Position numbers and translations under genes: made by a program. Positions 21,735 through 35,332 of a DNA stretch of 64,000 nt are shown here, one piece after another. The DNA is taken from positions 215,056,517 through 215,120,516 of the forward strand of contig JARDYH010000004.1 in NCBI GenBank assembly GCA_029215795.1, written 5' to 3'. The DNA comes from Anniella stebbinsi. Its lineage: Eukaryota; Chordata; Lepidosauria; Squamata; Anniellidae. Every line of letters starts with the position of its first letter. Positions within the stretch are counted from its first letter, which is position 1. Under the pieces are notes generated by a model. That model was given only the letters and a program-made list of their open reading frames with translations. It had not been told where the DNA came from and ran no database searches.

Positions 21735-21740
21735 TTTAAA
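21735..21740 (-). promoter_or_regulatory. TATA-like box (TTTAAA) of DSPP
   Basis: On the minus strand AGAGTTTAAATCTC lies about 30 bases upstream of the inferred start of exon 1. A second TATA-like run (TATATATTTAAAG on the minus strand, about 21940-21953) is an alternative about 200 bp further upstream. Confidence 0.4.
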
Positions 21741-22384
21741 CTCTACTGGTGTCAGATACTAACCAATCATTGCTCTCGGGGCGCTGTAAGATGCAACTTT
21801 GGTGGTGAAGTACATATTAACCACCCACGTTTCCTTAACAGGACGACAGGCTTTCATAGCCCCCAAAAATCAGCTCGGTTCCTGTGTGACTAGACTGCTT
21901 TCTTGCTGCTTAATTAAAAAGCTCACATGTAGCCTCTCTTTAAATATATAGAATCAACTGGCTAAAGGAACCAGCAGTGCCTCCAGACAGGGTGACCCAA
22001 ACATTTCTTTTCCCATTGTGGTCATTCAGCTTTATAATCTCCAACTTTCTCCACTGAATAGCCATCCTCGGTGAAAAACGTGCTTTGTTCTGGATGGGCA
22101 TTAATTACTCAAATGGCCGTGATAAAGAATCACCCTGTTGGTGTGTCATAACACAATCTTTATGCAAACGATTTCAAAATTCATAAAGTCATAAAAGTAT
22201 GAAAGTAGGTGGCATTCAATAGGCTATCCAGCAAACCTTTTCGTACAGGAAAGAGGGGGCCCTTCATCACAACCTTTATCCTGGTTGTGCTTTTAAACTT
22301 GTTTGTTTTCTATTTTTAATGGTTTTCATGGTTTTAATTTTTGTAAACCGCCCAGAGAGCAATAAATAAATAAATATCAATAGT

Positions 22385-22935
22385 AAAGTCATAGGATCAT
22401 GGAATCATAGAATTGTGGAGTTGGAAGGGGTCACAAGGATCATCTAGTCCAATCCTCTGCAAAGTGCAGGAAAACCAATTAAACCATCCGTGAGAGGTGG
22501 CTGTCCAGCCTCTTCTTAAAAACTTCCAGAGATGGCAAACCCACAACCTCCATAGGTAGACTGTTCCCCTGTTGTACAGATCTTACCGTCAGGAAGTTTT
22601 TCCTTATATTTAATACAAATCTAGGTAGCTGTAACTTATACCCATTATTTTGGAACCTAATTTCTGTGGCAATGGAAAATAGTTCTTGACCATCTTCCCT
22701 GTGTCTCCCCTCAGTCTTCTTTTCTCCAGTCTGAACATCCCAAGTTCCTTCAGCCTGTCCACAGAGGGCATGTCCTCAAGTCTTGTATCATCTTTCTCCT
22801 AACCTGTCAATGTCATTCTGGAAATGTGGTACCCAGAATCGTACACAATACTCCAAGTGTGGTCTCATTAGTACCAAGCAGAGAGGAATAAGGACTTCTC
22901 GCGTCTTTGATACAAATGCTTCTTCTAATGCAGCC
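22385..22935 (-). mobile_element. CR1-type LINE 3' fragment (minus strand)
   Basis: The CR1 3' end shows on the plus strand as GGAATCATAGAATTGTGGAG. Reading the minus strand gives the CR1 C-terminal pattern GNSLPMEVVGLPSLEVFKKR. Upstream sequence resembles the conserved CR1 region describing LEKRRLRGD-like residues, here decayed. Confidence 0.75.
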
Positions 22936-24238
22936 CAGAAAGTCTCTGCATGTCTCGAGACCAGCCTTCCCCCAATCTGGCACCATCCAAATGTAATAGA
23001 CTGCAATTCCAATCAACCAGCATAGCCAGTGCTGGTTGGGGCAATGGAAATTGCAGTCCAGCACATCTGGAAATACCAGGTTGGGGGAAGATGTCTCTAG
23101 ATGTCTCGACCAAAGCTGTATCTTCTTCCACCATGGACCCCTGTGAGCCACCCAGAGAATATTTGTGGATGGGCAATCATATACATTTTTTAAAATCAAC
23201 TTGGTCAAACAAAATACCATGACCAAGTAGATATTTCCAGAAAGTTTGGCCCTTTCCACCCCATAGGGGTGGAGAGGGCAGGAAGTGGGCAGACCCGGAA
23301 TTAGCCACTTCCAGGTTAGGCACACTGAAGCCACATCAGGAATGCGACAGCCTAGGCTTCTCCCGGGCCATCACAAGTCATGGCGGCCATTTTTAAAAAA
23401 AGATCCAGGGAAGAGCGCATGAGCGGTCCTCCGCAACTGTAAGTATAAAAAAAAATCCCCACATGCGATCCCGCACTGTCACCCCTGCCATCCTGGGGAT
23501 GGCGAAATCAGGTCCCCCCTCTCTTGATGGCTCCAAGGCCATTGGTGCAGCCGCGCTTACTCACGAGTAAGCACAGCTGCACTGAGATGGGCAGCCACAC
23601 CAGTCACCCATCTTGCCGTTGTCTCAAGAACAGGGAGAAAATCAGGATAAAAGTGTTTCCTGAACTCCTGGGAAAATGGAGGGCTGGCCTTTGCCTGCTT
23701 GCAGGATGCTCTGTGTGTCATGTGGCCTCTCCGTGAGCAGGTAGGGGCAGCCCTGGGAAAAATGGCTGGTGCAGAAAGGGCCTTCAGAAGCAGGGCATGA
23801 TGGCAAGACCCATCCACCTTTTTCTGTCCTCAACCAAGGTATGTCTCCTCTGGACACCGTGTAAAGTAACTTATTTTAACTGTATAAAGTGGGTGGCACA
23901 GCACCAGTTGACAGTGCTTGGGTTCACACAACACATTAACCCACACTCAGTGGTTGGGTGTGAGTTGTTGTTGAACCATGGGTTGTTTGTTGAACTGTTA
24001 GTTAGCATGTTGTCTGAAACCAGGACATTTTCTGCAGAGTGGCTTGTTAACCATGCAGTGTGGCTTATTTTTCTTGAATAAAAAATGCATGGCTTGTGTT
24101 GTGTGAATCCAGCCCATGTGTGGTTTTGATGCAGAATGACTATGCTGCCTGGGGATAGTGAGAGTTGAAGTTCAGCACATCTGGAGGGTACCAGGTTGGG
24201 AAAAGCTGAGCCAGGGGAACAGAAGTACATCAGACACT

Positions 24239-24454
24239 GGCTGCATTCAGACAACACAATAATCAGCTGCGCAGGGGTAGGGGGAAAATCGTCAGTTGTA
24301 TTGACTATCATGTTGTCCGAATGCTGCCATAGTCAACTCAGCTCACCACAGTTGATTATTTATTACCACGTTGTGTGGGGAGTACCCCCTAGATGAACAA
24401 CTGTAAAGTTGATTATTACCCCACCATTGATTATCGTGTTGTCTGAATGCAGCC
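24239..24454. repeat. TIR element GGCTGCATTCAGACAACA
   Basis: Perfect 18-base inverted ends: GGCTGCATTCAGACAACA at the left and its reverse complement at the right. The interior has several GTTGATTAT/ATAATCAAC pairs. Non-coding. Confidence 0.75.
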
Positions 24455-25889
24455 ATTGAAATGTGTGAGGTGAGTTGTTTTCAGTAACTTGCTTGGGTGC
24501 TACATTTGATGCAAACTATAGAATATTCAGCAGGCCTCTACATTCAGCAGCCTAGTCACAAAATAGTCAATACATTTTTCAGACATGAGAAAGGCTCACA
24601 AAATTGCAGTGATGTCTTCAAAGCATAATGTGAGAAACAACCCTTAATAACGGGCAGCCCACCCCTGGCCATACCTGCAAAAGAAAAGAAGGTGGGAAAG
24701 TGTGCCATTTATCTCTACAAAATCCTAGCCACACTATTCTTTGCTGCAGCTTAAAGAAAGCAGTGCAGCTGACTTCAGGTATAAAACATCTGTTTATCAT
24801 CCACTCTATGGCCAGAATGTGGTCAAGTGCACAACAATTACTGGACCACACAGTTCTTTTGCTGGAAACCAAGATGTCAAATAGCAAAATGGTACCTAAG
24901 AGAAGGCTTGTGTTTTGTTCACATGGGAATTCACAAGGGGCTCTGTGACGTGGTGTTTGGGATGGGGGGATGGAGGGGGCTTTAGTGTAGGCTTCAATAT
25001 CAGGCAGGCAGTTAAACATTTATTGTTTAATGAATTAGATTATTACAAGAACATCCTGTGATAATATCTATATACCATGACCCTATCTACTCAGGTCATT
25101 TACTCCAGTTCTACTGCACCTCCCAGACGACCATGGCACATGATGCGTAATCCTCTCCAGAGCAAGCATGGGTATTCATGCTGTAAAAGCCTTTGAGGGG
25201 GCAAATTCATGTTTCTGATGGATTTTTTGCATCGTGGTGGCTTTAGCTAAGTTTGGGAGCCTGTGAATCCTCAGTCCTCATGAAATGGTGGACACAAGGA
25301 GAGAACTGGGCTAAACATGTCTACTTGGAAGTAATTCATTGCCTTCTATTGCACTTTACAGAGTATGAGTGGAGAAAGGGATCAGGTGAAAACTTTTGCC
25401 TGCTCTTTTTTAAATCTCTGGACCAGAGAATGTGTGCATAACTTTAATTAGTTTAAAGTAGGGCTGGGCACACACAAACCAATTCACCTCAGAGGCTATT
25501 TCGGAGCCTTTGAAATGCCCCTGATTAGAGCTGTGAAGGCCCGGGAAAAACTGGAAAAATTCAGGAAAACCCCGTTTCCCCCCCCCCCCGAAACCTTTTT
25601 TTGTTTTGTTTTTCCAAAAAATTGGGAAAATTGAAAAACAAAATGAAGAAAAAACAGATTATGGAATGTTTTATTTTAGCATGATGCATAAAATGTTCAA
25701 GATAAGGCGTTTATATATTTACTTCTCCAAAAGATTTCTAACAACTATGTACAGTATCAGACTATTACAATTTCTGTGTACCGAGGATAAGCAAGTCCTA
25801 GGTTGCAAACTGAGACTACAGCTCTCAAATACAAGAGTAAGATGCATTTCTGCCTCTAGGGGGCACTGCCATTGAAGCAGAGACTGAGG

Positions 25890-26242
25890 CTGCCTCTACA
25901 AGAGGCATTTAAAGCTCTTTCAAGGCGCATTAAAAAATTTACCTCTACAAGAACGGAGCGCAAATCGGGCGTAGAGGCGCGCTATCCCTCCGATTATGCG
26001 CATTATCGAATGCGCGTTAAACAGCAAGTTTTATTTTGCCCCGGCCGTTAAAGCACATTTTGACTATGTGAACAAGCGCTTATGCACATTAACTACTTGT
26101 AAAACGCATTTTGGTCATCCCTTAATGCGCTTCGCCGCCTCTCGTGGCCTCTCGTGCAGAGGTATTAGGCGTAAATGCGCTTCTGCGATTATGCGCATAA
26201 TCGCCTAACCAGGCGCAAAAGCGAATCCTTGTAGAGGGGACC
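25890..26242. repeat. CpG-rich palindromic DNA element (GCGCATTATCG family), copy 1
   Basis: Ends are GCCTCTACAAG and CTTGTAGAGGGGACC. The interior is unusually CpG-rich for this AT-rich window, with repeated ATGCGCATAATCG and TAATGCGC motifs in both orientations. A second copy is at 47519-47863. No coding frame. Confidence 0.7.
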
Positions 26243-28499
26243 ACAAACTGATAGTGATAGCTAGCTATAGCTCAGAAAATGAGTCTGATTAAATTCCATG
26301 CATATTCATTGAATCTTGGTCCCCCTTTTTTCTCAGTTCTTTTTATAGGAATGGGTGCTTTATGTCTGCTTGACGCTGTGGAGGACAAGCAGAGACATAA
26401 ATATTTTTCCTTGTTACTAATGTTAATGGTTTCTTCGGTTTGTTTGCTTTTATTGTTTTTTGCCTGATCCTCATAAACTGGCAAAATCAAAGAGGTTCAG
26501 GTGTTCCTTAGCGTTCAGGAGCTTGTAGCTCCATTTGTTTTTTTTTAAAAAAAGGTAAATATTTTAAAAACTAAATTCAATTTGTAATAATTGCTTGAAT
26601 GCACCATACTTTTAATATGCCAAATGTGATAATTTTATGCCAAACCAACTTGTACAGAACTACATTTTATGTTCCTAAAGTAACAAAATGACTTTCAATC
26701 TGTAAAAAGTCCTAATATTGCATTTTTTCAATTTTCTTGAAAAAAAATTTTTCACATGGCTTCAAAATTTCCGGAACTTTTACATCTCTACCCCGATTCA
26801 ATTTGAGGTGTTTCAGTGCTGGGTCGCCTCACTTCGGAACCAAATCTGAAGCGAGGTTCTCCCCTCCCCCGAAGTGGGTCAGCCCTTGTGGGTTCTTGGG
26901 CATCTGCCACATGACTACGTAGCAGGTACACAGGAAATCCAGGTGCACAGCCAACTAGGAGTCTATTGGAGTCCCCACTCTCCCTCACTCCCTTGTGGGA
27001 CTTACCTTTGCCATCCACCCTCCTCCATTAGAGCTATGACTTAAAAGCAAGACAAGGGATCTGTAGTTTTCAGAGATCTATGGCTGCAAACGACAGAAAC
27101 GGCCCTTTACATGGACTCACTTATGGTTTACCAGCCTCTCCCAACCTGCTGCACTCCAGGCATCAAGGGTAGGCATGGTCAGGCACCTGCTGAGGGCCCA
27201 CACCCCAGCACAGGCCCACTGACAAGAGCCCCCTGGACTCGCTGCTCCTCTTCACTATGGCCACCTGCTTGTTCACCTGCCTCTCACTCTGGCCCAGAAA
27301 ATGGTAGTGGTGAGAAGGAAGAGCAGTAGATGCCATGGCCTATATTTGCTCATTGGTTCCCTGCCTGTCAAGCAAATAAACGGTACTAACAAAGAGAAAG
27401 TGGAGGAGGAGCAATAGCAGCTGGTGATGTTGGTGGTAAGAAGGTAGACTCCCTAAGGAAGGGAGTCCATTGACGGGACTTGCCCAAGGGCCCCGATAAA
27501 CCTGGAGCCAGTGCTGTCCTCCAGTCATGTTGGATTATGGGAGTTGTGGTCTAACACATCTAAAGGGCATCAGTTTAGAGAAAGCTGTTACACACCTCAA
27601 TCACCCTAACTGCTAAATAAATGAGCATCCAATTAGAGAATCTTATTTTATGTCATTTACAGCAAGTATTTATTACTGGTTCATTGCAACAGGTGCATTC
27701 TGCTCTTTGTCAAAAATATTTTCCAGAGTGGTTTACCATTTCTAGCTGCAGGAAAGGAAGTTGCACATCTGAATGCTCTCCTATGAAATAAGATCAATGT
27801 ATTCAGAAAACTGCAACACCAGGGAGAAGGTGAAACTAGAAAGTACCAATTTCCTCTTTGTGGGATTTCCCACCACCACCACCACACAGAGAAGCATTCA
27901 GTCATTCAGTCCCTCACCTGATGTTTAAAGTGGTACAATCATCATATGATCTGCTGTTTGTATGGCCTAGAAGAAAGAGCCGCCATAACAAATGGAAGCA
28001 ACAAATGGACTACAACAGATGGAAAAATTAATTCAAGGCAGATGTCAGTCCTGAAGTAAAGAGACAAACACAAGGGCTCTCAAAGTGTATGAACACTCCT
28101 ATGGGATGCCTATAGGATGCTTTCTCATAAAGTCAATATCCTTTGAGGTTTGTGTGCTATAATTATGCTTCTAATTTGTCTAAATATATGAGTTCTGCGT
28201 GTAGCAGATCAGGAAGCAGCACCACACACCGCTTCAAAGCTTGGGAAAGTGGTACATCTAATGTCAACAAGGTTGTCAAGCAGTAACTCATTTTATGTTT
28301 TGGATTATATTATCCAGCTTAAGCAGCCCCACTGTCAACATCTGCCAATGCAACCACCACCGCCACCACCACCTCAAATTCGGATACAATTCTGTAATTT
28401 GGCCAGTTGTGATAATTGTAGTGGTGCAATTGTATTTCCCGCCTGAGAGACAGTAATTGCAGTTACATTTCGTATTTGACTGTATTTGCTAGCTGTTAA

Positions 28500-28780
28500 T
28501 AGGGTGACCATATGGAAAGGAGGACAGGGCTCCTGTATCTTTAACAGTTGCATAGAAAACGGAATTTCAACAGGTGTTGTTTGTATGCATGCAGCACCTG
28601 GTAAAATTCCCTCTTCACCGCATCAGTTAAAGCTGCAGGAGCCCTGCCCTCTTTTACATCTGGCCACTCTCGTACAGCCAGGTGCTGCATGCATACAAAT
28701 GAGACCTGCTGACATTCCCTTTTCTATACAACTGTTAAAAGATACAGGAGCCCTGTCCTCCTTTCCATATGGCCACCCTA
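28500..28780. repeat. Fold-back hAT-like MITE, copy 4
   Basis: It starts TAGGGTGACCATATGGAAAG and ends CATATGGCCACCCTA. The flanks CTGTTAA and CTGTTAT form an imperfect target duplication. Confidence 0.75.
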
Positions 28781-29225
28781 CTGTTATATAGTTGGAAGAC
28801 CATTTAATAGTATTTTAAATTTAACAGCATTTGCAGGTGACAGTTTATGGTATTTCGTATTTGAAGCCCACCACAAAAACCATTTGATGCTTGCCAAAAC
28901 AACTACCAACAAATGAAAAATTTAGGAGAGAGAGGGAGAGAGGCAGGCTAAGAAGGCCTCAAGGCCTTCCCCAAGCAAGTCTTCTTCTGAAAATTAAAAA
29001 GTCCAGTCCATTGCAGACTGCAGCTGAGAAAGACAGTAGTAGAGGGAGGAGAGCTGCTATACCTGTATGTGCTTGTCATGTGCTGCTCGTGAATTTGCAT
29101 TTCTTTGCATAGAATGTGCTGCTCTGTATGCTTGCATGTGACATATTCAATGTGACTGCTATGCTTGTGCTGTGCATGGTTGCCTGCAATTTTTCGTCTA
29201 TGTTTGCCCATGACAAAGTGCTTCA

Positions 29226-29830
29226 TAAAAACATAAGAAGAGCCCTGCTGGATCAGGCCAAGGGCCCACCCAGTCCAGCATGCTGTTCACACAGTGGCCA
29301 ACCAGCTGTCGACCAGGAACCCACAAGCAAGATACGGGTGCACGGCACCCTACCGCCCATGCTCCCCAGCAATTGGTGTATAGAGGCTTCCAGTCTCTGA
29401 TACTGGAGGTAGCACATAGCCATCAGGATTAGTAGCCATTGATAGCCTTCTCCTCCAGGAATTTATCCACCCCCCTTTTAAAGCTGTCCAAATTGGTAGC
29501 CATCACCACATCTTGTGGTAGTGAATCCCATTGTTTAACTATGCACTGTGAAGTAGTACTTCCTTTTATCTGTCCTGAATCTCCCACCAATCAGCTTCAT
29601 GGTCTAGTATTATGAAGAGGGAGAAAAATGTCTCCCTTTCCACATTCTCCATACTATGCACAATTTTGTGTGCCTCTATCATGTCTCCTGTTAGCCTCCT
29701 TTTTTCCAAGCTGAACAATCCCAGCTGTTGTAGCCTTCCCTCATAGGGAGATGTTCCAACACCTTGATCATTTTAGTTGTCCTTTTCTGCACTTTTACCA
29801 GCTCTACAATATCTTTTTCATTATTATTAT
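29226..29830 (-). mobile_element. CR1-type LINE 3' fragment (minus strand)
   Basis: The plus strand shows the reverse of the CR1 tail (CCCTGCTGGATCAGGCC), then the reverse of the FRTD...LWNSLPQDVV coding end, then TTTTCCAAGCTGAACAATCC. It preserves the CR1 sequence that is replaced by the DSPP patch in the copy at 16430-16980. Confidence 0.7.
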
Positions 29831-30004
29831 TATTTGCACTCTTTTGCATGCAAACTGCTGCAGTGTGTGCTTGTGTGCAATGTGGGGTGTTTTGGGCTGT
29901 GACATGCCACTACCCATCTTTGCATGCAATGTAATGTGCCTTCATTTACCACCTTAACTCTTAACTTTTTAAAAAATTTAAAGTTTTTCTTATTTAGAAA
30001 CATA

Positions 30005-30572
30005 GGGCCGATCTACATACGAGGTTTTTGACATTTTATAAGGGTTATGAAAACTCTTTGGGCCACATGACGCACTCCCTATAACGTTGTATATCTGAGT
30101 TTTTTTAAAACTCCCTTCAGTTATATACAACGGTTTCACTTTTAATAAATCGTTTTAAGTAAAATAATGTGTTCTTCCTTACCGTTTGTGATTCCTGGGG
30201 GCAGTGCTTCATTGACTGGAGCCCAAATGCTTAGCAATTGATTGGTGGGGAAGAAAGAGGAAGTGGGTGAGTGAACTACAACACCCACAATGCCTAGCCC
30301 TATACTCGCTAGGGTATGACAGAGGAACAAAGGAGGAAGTGGTGACTGAACTACAACCCCCTCAATGTCTTGCCCTAAACTCATTGAAAAAACGAAAGAG
30401 AAAGAGACAGGGCAGAACAGCATGTGACCACACACACTGCTTTAAAGACTGAAGACTGTTCTCCTGTAACGTGAGTACTCAGTAATGTGGCCTAAGACGT
30501 TTTAGAACGCACCTATTTGGAACGTTTTAAAATACTTTTTAAAACGTTCCAAAGGACTGTGTAGATCGGCCC
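30005..30572. repeat. TIR element GGGCCGATCTACA
   Basis: Inverted ends are GGGCCGATCTACA and TGTAGATCGGCCC. AAACGTTCCAAA/TTTAAAACG motifs lie near the right end and similar ones occur inside. ATA is present on both flanks. Confidence 0.65.
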
Positions 30573-30589
30573 ATAGATAAAACTCAAAC

Positions 30590-31010
30590 ATTACAAACAC
30601 CAACATTGCAACATACAACATTAAAACGGACTTCCGAATTTCTCCGACACACAAAAATATATAAGTTTTCTTTTACGCCTTGTCAAAAAATAAAATAAAA
30701 AAATAAAGGTTTAGTGAATGGATTCCCCCGCCTTCCCCTCTTATCAATTGTTTTACTCCCATGTTAATTGCTGAATCCACATGCAAATATATTATTCCAT
30801 TATCTTTCCTTTAAAAAGTCAATCATAGGTTTCCATTCCTTGATAAACCCCATTATTGTTTTGCCCTTTATTATCGCAGTGAGTTTTGCCATTTTCGCAA
30901 GCTCTATCATCTTCAATAACCAGTCCTCCTTTGTTGATACCGTCTTACTCTTCCAATTCTGAGCATATATTAATCTTGCTGCTGTTATCATATACATCTT
31001 ACCTTACATA
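30590..31010 (-). mobile_element. L1-type LINE ORF2 C-terminal fragment
   Basis: The minus strand encodes ARLIYAQNWKSKTVSTKEDW, then LLKMIELAKMAKLTA and KEWKPMIDFL. This resembles the C-terminus of vertebrate L1 ORF2 (ARLLIAK.WK...P...EW..K..ELAEMDKLT). Only the end of the protein and the 3'UTR remain. Confidence 0.65.
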
Positions 31011-31062
31011 TACATATCATGTACTCTTACCTTAAACTGAAAGGTTTTAGATCCTAGAATTA

Positions 31063-31096
<34 letters not shown>

Positions 31097-34000
31097 TACA
31101 CTTTTTAATCTTGCCCATTCTTTGAGGAGATCAAGGGCCTCCTCACCTCATTATAGCCTCACAACAATCCTGTGAGGAAAGATGAGCTGAAAGAGAATTT
31201 ACAGCTTGGGGTCACCCTCTGTCCTTTGAATTTGAGTCTCCCAGTCTATATCAAATACAGGGCAGGTTCTATCATTAGGTAGAGTGTGGCAGTTGCCTCA
31301 AGACAGCAGATTATAGGAGATGGCAGCAAATATTGGAGGAGATAGCTGTGCACCATGTGCCCTGCTCTGCACCCCCCAAAGTTAGCCTGCTGCCTTCAGG
31401 GGCAGAGGAGGACACCATCCCACCGTCAATGTTGGAGACAGGTTTATTGGCTTTTGTACATGGAATTGCAGGAAGTGCCATCTTGTTCTTTGTCTCAGGC
31501 AGCCAAATGTCTTGGGCTGGCCCTGGTCCAAGACCACAACACTACACTGGTTCTCATCCACTCTTTGGGCCTAGGTACATAAGCAGAAAAAGATTAGCTG
31601 GTGGAAGGTCTGAAAGCAATGAGCAGTTCTATAAAGTTACCTTTTTGGCACTCAGCAGGGTCAAAGAAGGTGTGCAGTCTAAATAACTATGCTCATCCCC
31701 GTCATTATCTGTCTGGCAAAACAATATTCTTGTGGGAAGAGATGGCCTTTAAATAGATAAACCACAGTATATTAAACACAAGGGGGTAGTTTCTCTTGCA
31801 AGCTGTTTTGGAAATGAGACATAACAGTTCCAACCACAGACACACACGCAGAAAATATATATGTTTTTTTAAAAATATGCATATCAGAAAACTGTGCCTG
31901 ATTGGCTCCTTTTCCATTTAAACTCTCTCAAGAGCTAAACTACATGCTACACTAAATATATACATTAAATGTAAAGGAGCGAGTGAGCTAAACTAAACTC
32001 TCCATTAAATCTGTATTGTGCAGCTGAGATCCTCACCATGTTAACTTACTGTAAGTGTATAGGGTCCCAATCCAGACTGGACCAACACACATAGGTAGGG
32101 GGAGTTTATACCTTCTCATCTGGCCACTTCCTCCGAACACCCAAAAAATCCCTTACCTATCATGGAGATGTGAAAATGGAGGCACTCCATTGGTGAGTTT
32201 TTGTTCTCTTTAGTTTCAGCATTGTGGGGGGATTTGGGGAGGCTCAATGGAAAGGTTTAAACCTCCCTTACTTGTATGCAGTGGTCACAATCCAAATCAG
32301 GCCCCACACGCTTACACTAAGGTAAACAAAATGGTGCATGCTATGCATTTAATCTAGCGTGTAGTTTAGCCAACACACTCTCTTTTTTTAACTGTAGTCA
32401 TTTTATCCTGTTGCTGAAGTTGGTTATCAGCTCACAGATAGAAGTCTGGACAAAAAGTGAAATTTCCTCTAAATGTGTCTAGGATATTAATATTATGTCA
32501 AAAATAATTTTCACATTACCAGATAGTCATGGGGTCTATTGCCCTTGAATGTAGTGATATGCTGGACCTCTCTCTCTCACACACACACACACACGGTAAT
32601 TTTGCCTGGCTGTTTTTTATTATTATTATTTTGCAGCCAGTTGACAGAAATGTAAGGGACAAAACCAATCCCCTCTGCCTTTTTTTATTTGTTGTTGTTA
32701 TTTAAGCTGTAAACCTTAGGCAACTAGCCAGCTTTTACAGTAGCAAAAATGCTGAGCTATACCTGGACCTATCACTGAATCTGTTCTTCACTGTTCCACC
32801 CACCGGCTCCAACCCCTGAGCCTCCTCTAGGCTCCACCCCAATCCAGAAGGCAGAGCTTCCAGGCCTTACCCATGGAAGAGAATTCCTAATTTCCAGAGC
32901 TGGCACTCTTATCCCCAGGTGTGTATGTGAAGTGCTTTACACAATCTAAAGTGCAACATGATGAGGGTGAGGATGATGAAAAAGAAGAAATTTTCTTTCT
33001 GCTTAAGAAAACGAATCATGTATTGATCGTTTTGCACTATCCACTGAAAAAGAATAATCCCTTTAGAATCCAACTTTGTTCATCTCCTCTAGGGAAATAA
33101 AAATGCCACACACCTTTCACTGTACTTGCAGGTTTGCATACAAGCTGTTGGAGCTGTCTGTGCTGAGCCTCCAAATAATTACACAGTACTCGTTCTGGCT
33201 GTCTTTTAAGGAAATTGAGTAAATAGCACTTTCTTTGGAGAGACCTTCCTTAGGCAACAGCAACAGTGGGAAATGCAACACCATATAAGGACTTCCTTGT
33301 TGTTGTAACCTGCGTCTCCCTCATAGGTTAAGAGCCAAGATTCACTGAGGGCTGCTGTGTAGGAATAAGGGTGCAAACTCCTCAGACAGGTGAGTCATGA
33401 CTGCACACTTTTCCTGCTGTGTGAGCAGCACCCCAATATATGCTGCGAGCACTGACAGCAAAATATACGTGTGGTTGTCACTCTACATGTGGAATTTTTA
33501 TACTGCTTCTCATGTTTGAGGACGATCTGGGAAAGGTGGGGGATGACAAAAACTTTACAACAGGTTCAGGGGTGGAGCCAGTGGGGGAAGCTATATAACT
33601 GTATTTCAGGCCCGGGAACAAATCTAGCCCTTCAAGATTACCCAGAAGGCCACGTCCCCTTTCCCCAAACACTAACGATTAGGTGGTTTTCTGGCTTTTG
33701 AGTGAAATTCCCTTTTCTGTACAACTGTTAAAGATACAGTATCCCGATCCTTCTTTCCATATAGTCACTGTAGTAAGAGAGCAATCCTATGGTCCCTGGG
33801 AGAGTCCCAGGGACCATAGGAGTGCTCAGAAAAACCCTTCTAAAGTCAGAGACAGCACTCCAGCCTGGGAAGGGGGGTGGAGATCTGAACCCTCCAATCC
33901 TGCCCCCTTGCAGCACAGAAAGAATGGCACTGACTGCCCTCCACAGTCAGAAAAGCAACTGACGAGGAGGAAGGTGTTCTGGTGGGCAGGGAAGAGAGAA

Positions 34001-34321
34001 AACTGAACAGGTGAGGAGCCTCTTCCCGACTCCTTCCCTCTCCCGCCAAAGTGCCCTCACTAGACAGGCTGAAAAGCCCATCTAGCAAAAATCAGCAAAG
34101 ACAGAGTACGAGGAGGTGAAGATCGGCTGTGCTACTCCTCCTCACCTGCTGGCTTCAGCCCAGCAGGGTATAGGAATCTCAAAAGCCTCCAAGTACAGAG
34201 GCTTCTGGGCAGCAAAGACACAGTCAATAGGAATGCACTCTAAGTACAGTAAGTGATGCATTTAATCACAATATTTTCCAGCCCGTTGTCCAGGGTCTTT
34301 AGCATCCAATGTTTTTTTTAA

Positions 34322-34363
<42 letters not shown>
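34322..34363. repeat. (AAT)n microsatellite
   Basis: About 14 AAT units. Similar ATT/TAA tracts are at 18770-18796, 20369-20406, 31063-31096 and 38600-38643, often at repeat tails. Confidence 0.9.
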
Positions 34364-34861
34364 CTGCAAACTATGAAAAGATTCAGAGGAAATGTGCAGA
34401 CCAAAATCACAACCACTTACGTTTTGGCTTTGTACCCATATTTCAAGAGGACTATAAACCTGCACAAGAAACATAAACTTGTGGCTTTGGAAATTATTTT
34501 CTGACAATGCTTTCACCTGATCCCCTATTTCTGTTCTTATTACAAGGTAATATTTGTAAAGTCACCAATGGCTGCAAAAAAATATTATACAACAGGATTT
34601 CTAGATCCTTCCTAAGACAATACTAACAGCAGAATCCTACACATGTCTACTCAGAAGTAACTCCCACTGAGAAGTAAGAGTTCAATGAAGCTTCAGGAAG
34701 AAGGGGGGACAGAAGGGAAGAATCAAAGAAAGAAAGGGTGTGGTCTGAGGAGGGAATGCCTATTGCTCAAGGGCCCATAAAAATCTGGAGCTAGACCTGT
34801 TTCTTATTTTCTTAAAACTCTTCATATATTAATTTTAGCATGCCTGAAAATCTGTATATTT

Positions 34862-35160
34862 TAGGCTGACAATATGAAAAGGAGGACAGGGCTCATGTAA
34901 CTTTAACAGTTGTAGAGAAAAGAGAATTTCAGCCAGTGTCATTTGTATGAAATTAGTCCCTGGCGAAATTCCCGCTTCATCACAACAGTTAAAGTTGCAT
35001 GCACTATACTAGGCAGGGCCCCTGCAACTTTAACTGTTGTGATGAAGAGGGAATTTCACCAGGAACTAATTGCATACAAATGACAATGGCTAAAATTCCC
35101 TATTCTCTACAACTGTTAAAGTTGCATGAGCCCTGTCCTCCTTTTCATATGGTCAGCCTA
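34862..35160. repeat. Fold-back hAT-like MITE, copy 6, with perfect 8-bp target duplication
   Basis: It starts TAGGCTGACAATATG and ends CATATGGTCAGCCTA. The flanks are GTATATTT on both sides, an exact 8-bp duplication. Confidence 0.85.
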
Positions 35161-35332
35161 GTATATTTTAGATATGATGAATATTGTATTCAGTCTAGTT
35201 GCCCAATTTGACTTGCACTGTGTTACTTCACCATGTTACTAATTTATGAAAAATACTGTAGTGGGAAAAATTCAAGCTTTCTTTGCTGATTACAGCCCTA
35301 TTCAGGTGTTTCTGGAAGTGTGTAGTTTAAAC

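Larger units (their letters stand above)
21760..33000. other. DSPP upstream intergenic region, first part: repeats, no gene recognised
   Basis: Main contents in order: L2-like tail (22250-22380), CR1 fragment (22385-22935), two TIR elements (about 23925-24115 and 24239-24454), CpG-rich palindromic element (25890-26242), fold-back MITE (28500-28780), CR1 fragment (29226-29830), TIR element (30005-30572), L1 tail (30590-31010), SINE fragment (31063-31215). I find no exon with a signal peptide or SCPP character on either strand. Confidence 0.5.

Noticed and set aside
22813..23334. 173-codon minus-strand frame
   Set aside because: Overlaps the upstream part of a decayed CR1 element and a CTCCCATC-type repeat; no conserved domain.
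26737..27330. Short frames near a GT-rich donor at 27004
   Set aside because: The surrounding sequence is interspersed repeat (shared with 21110-21240 and 49240-49370); no coding signal.
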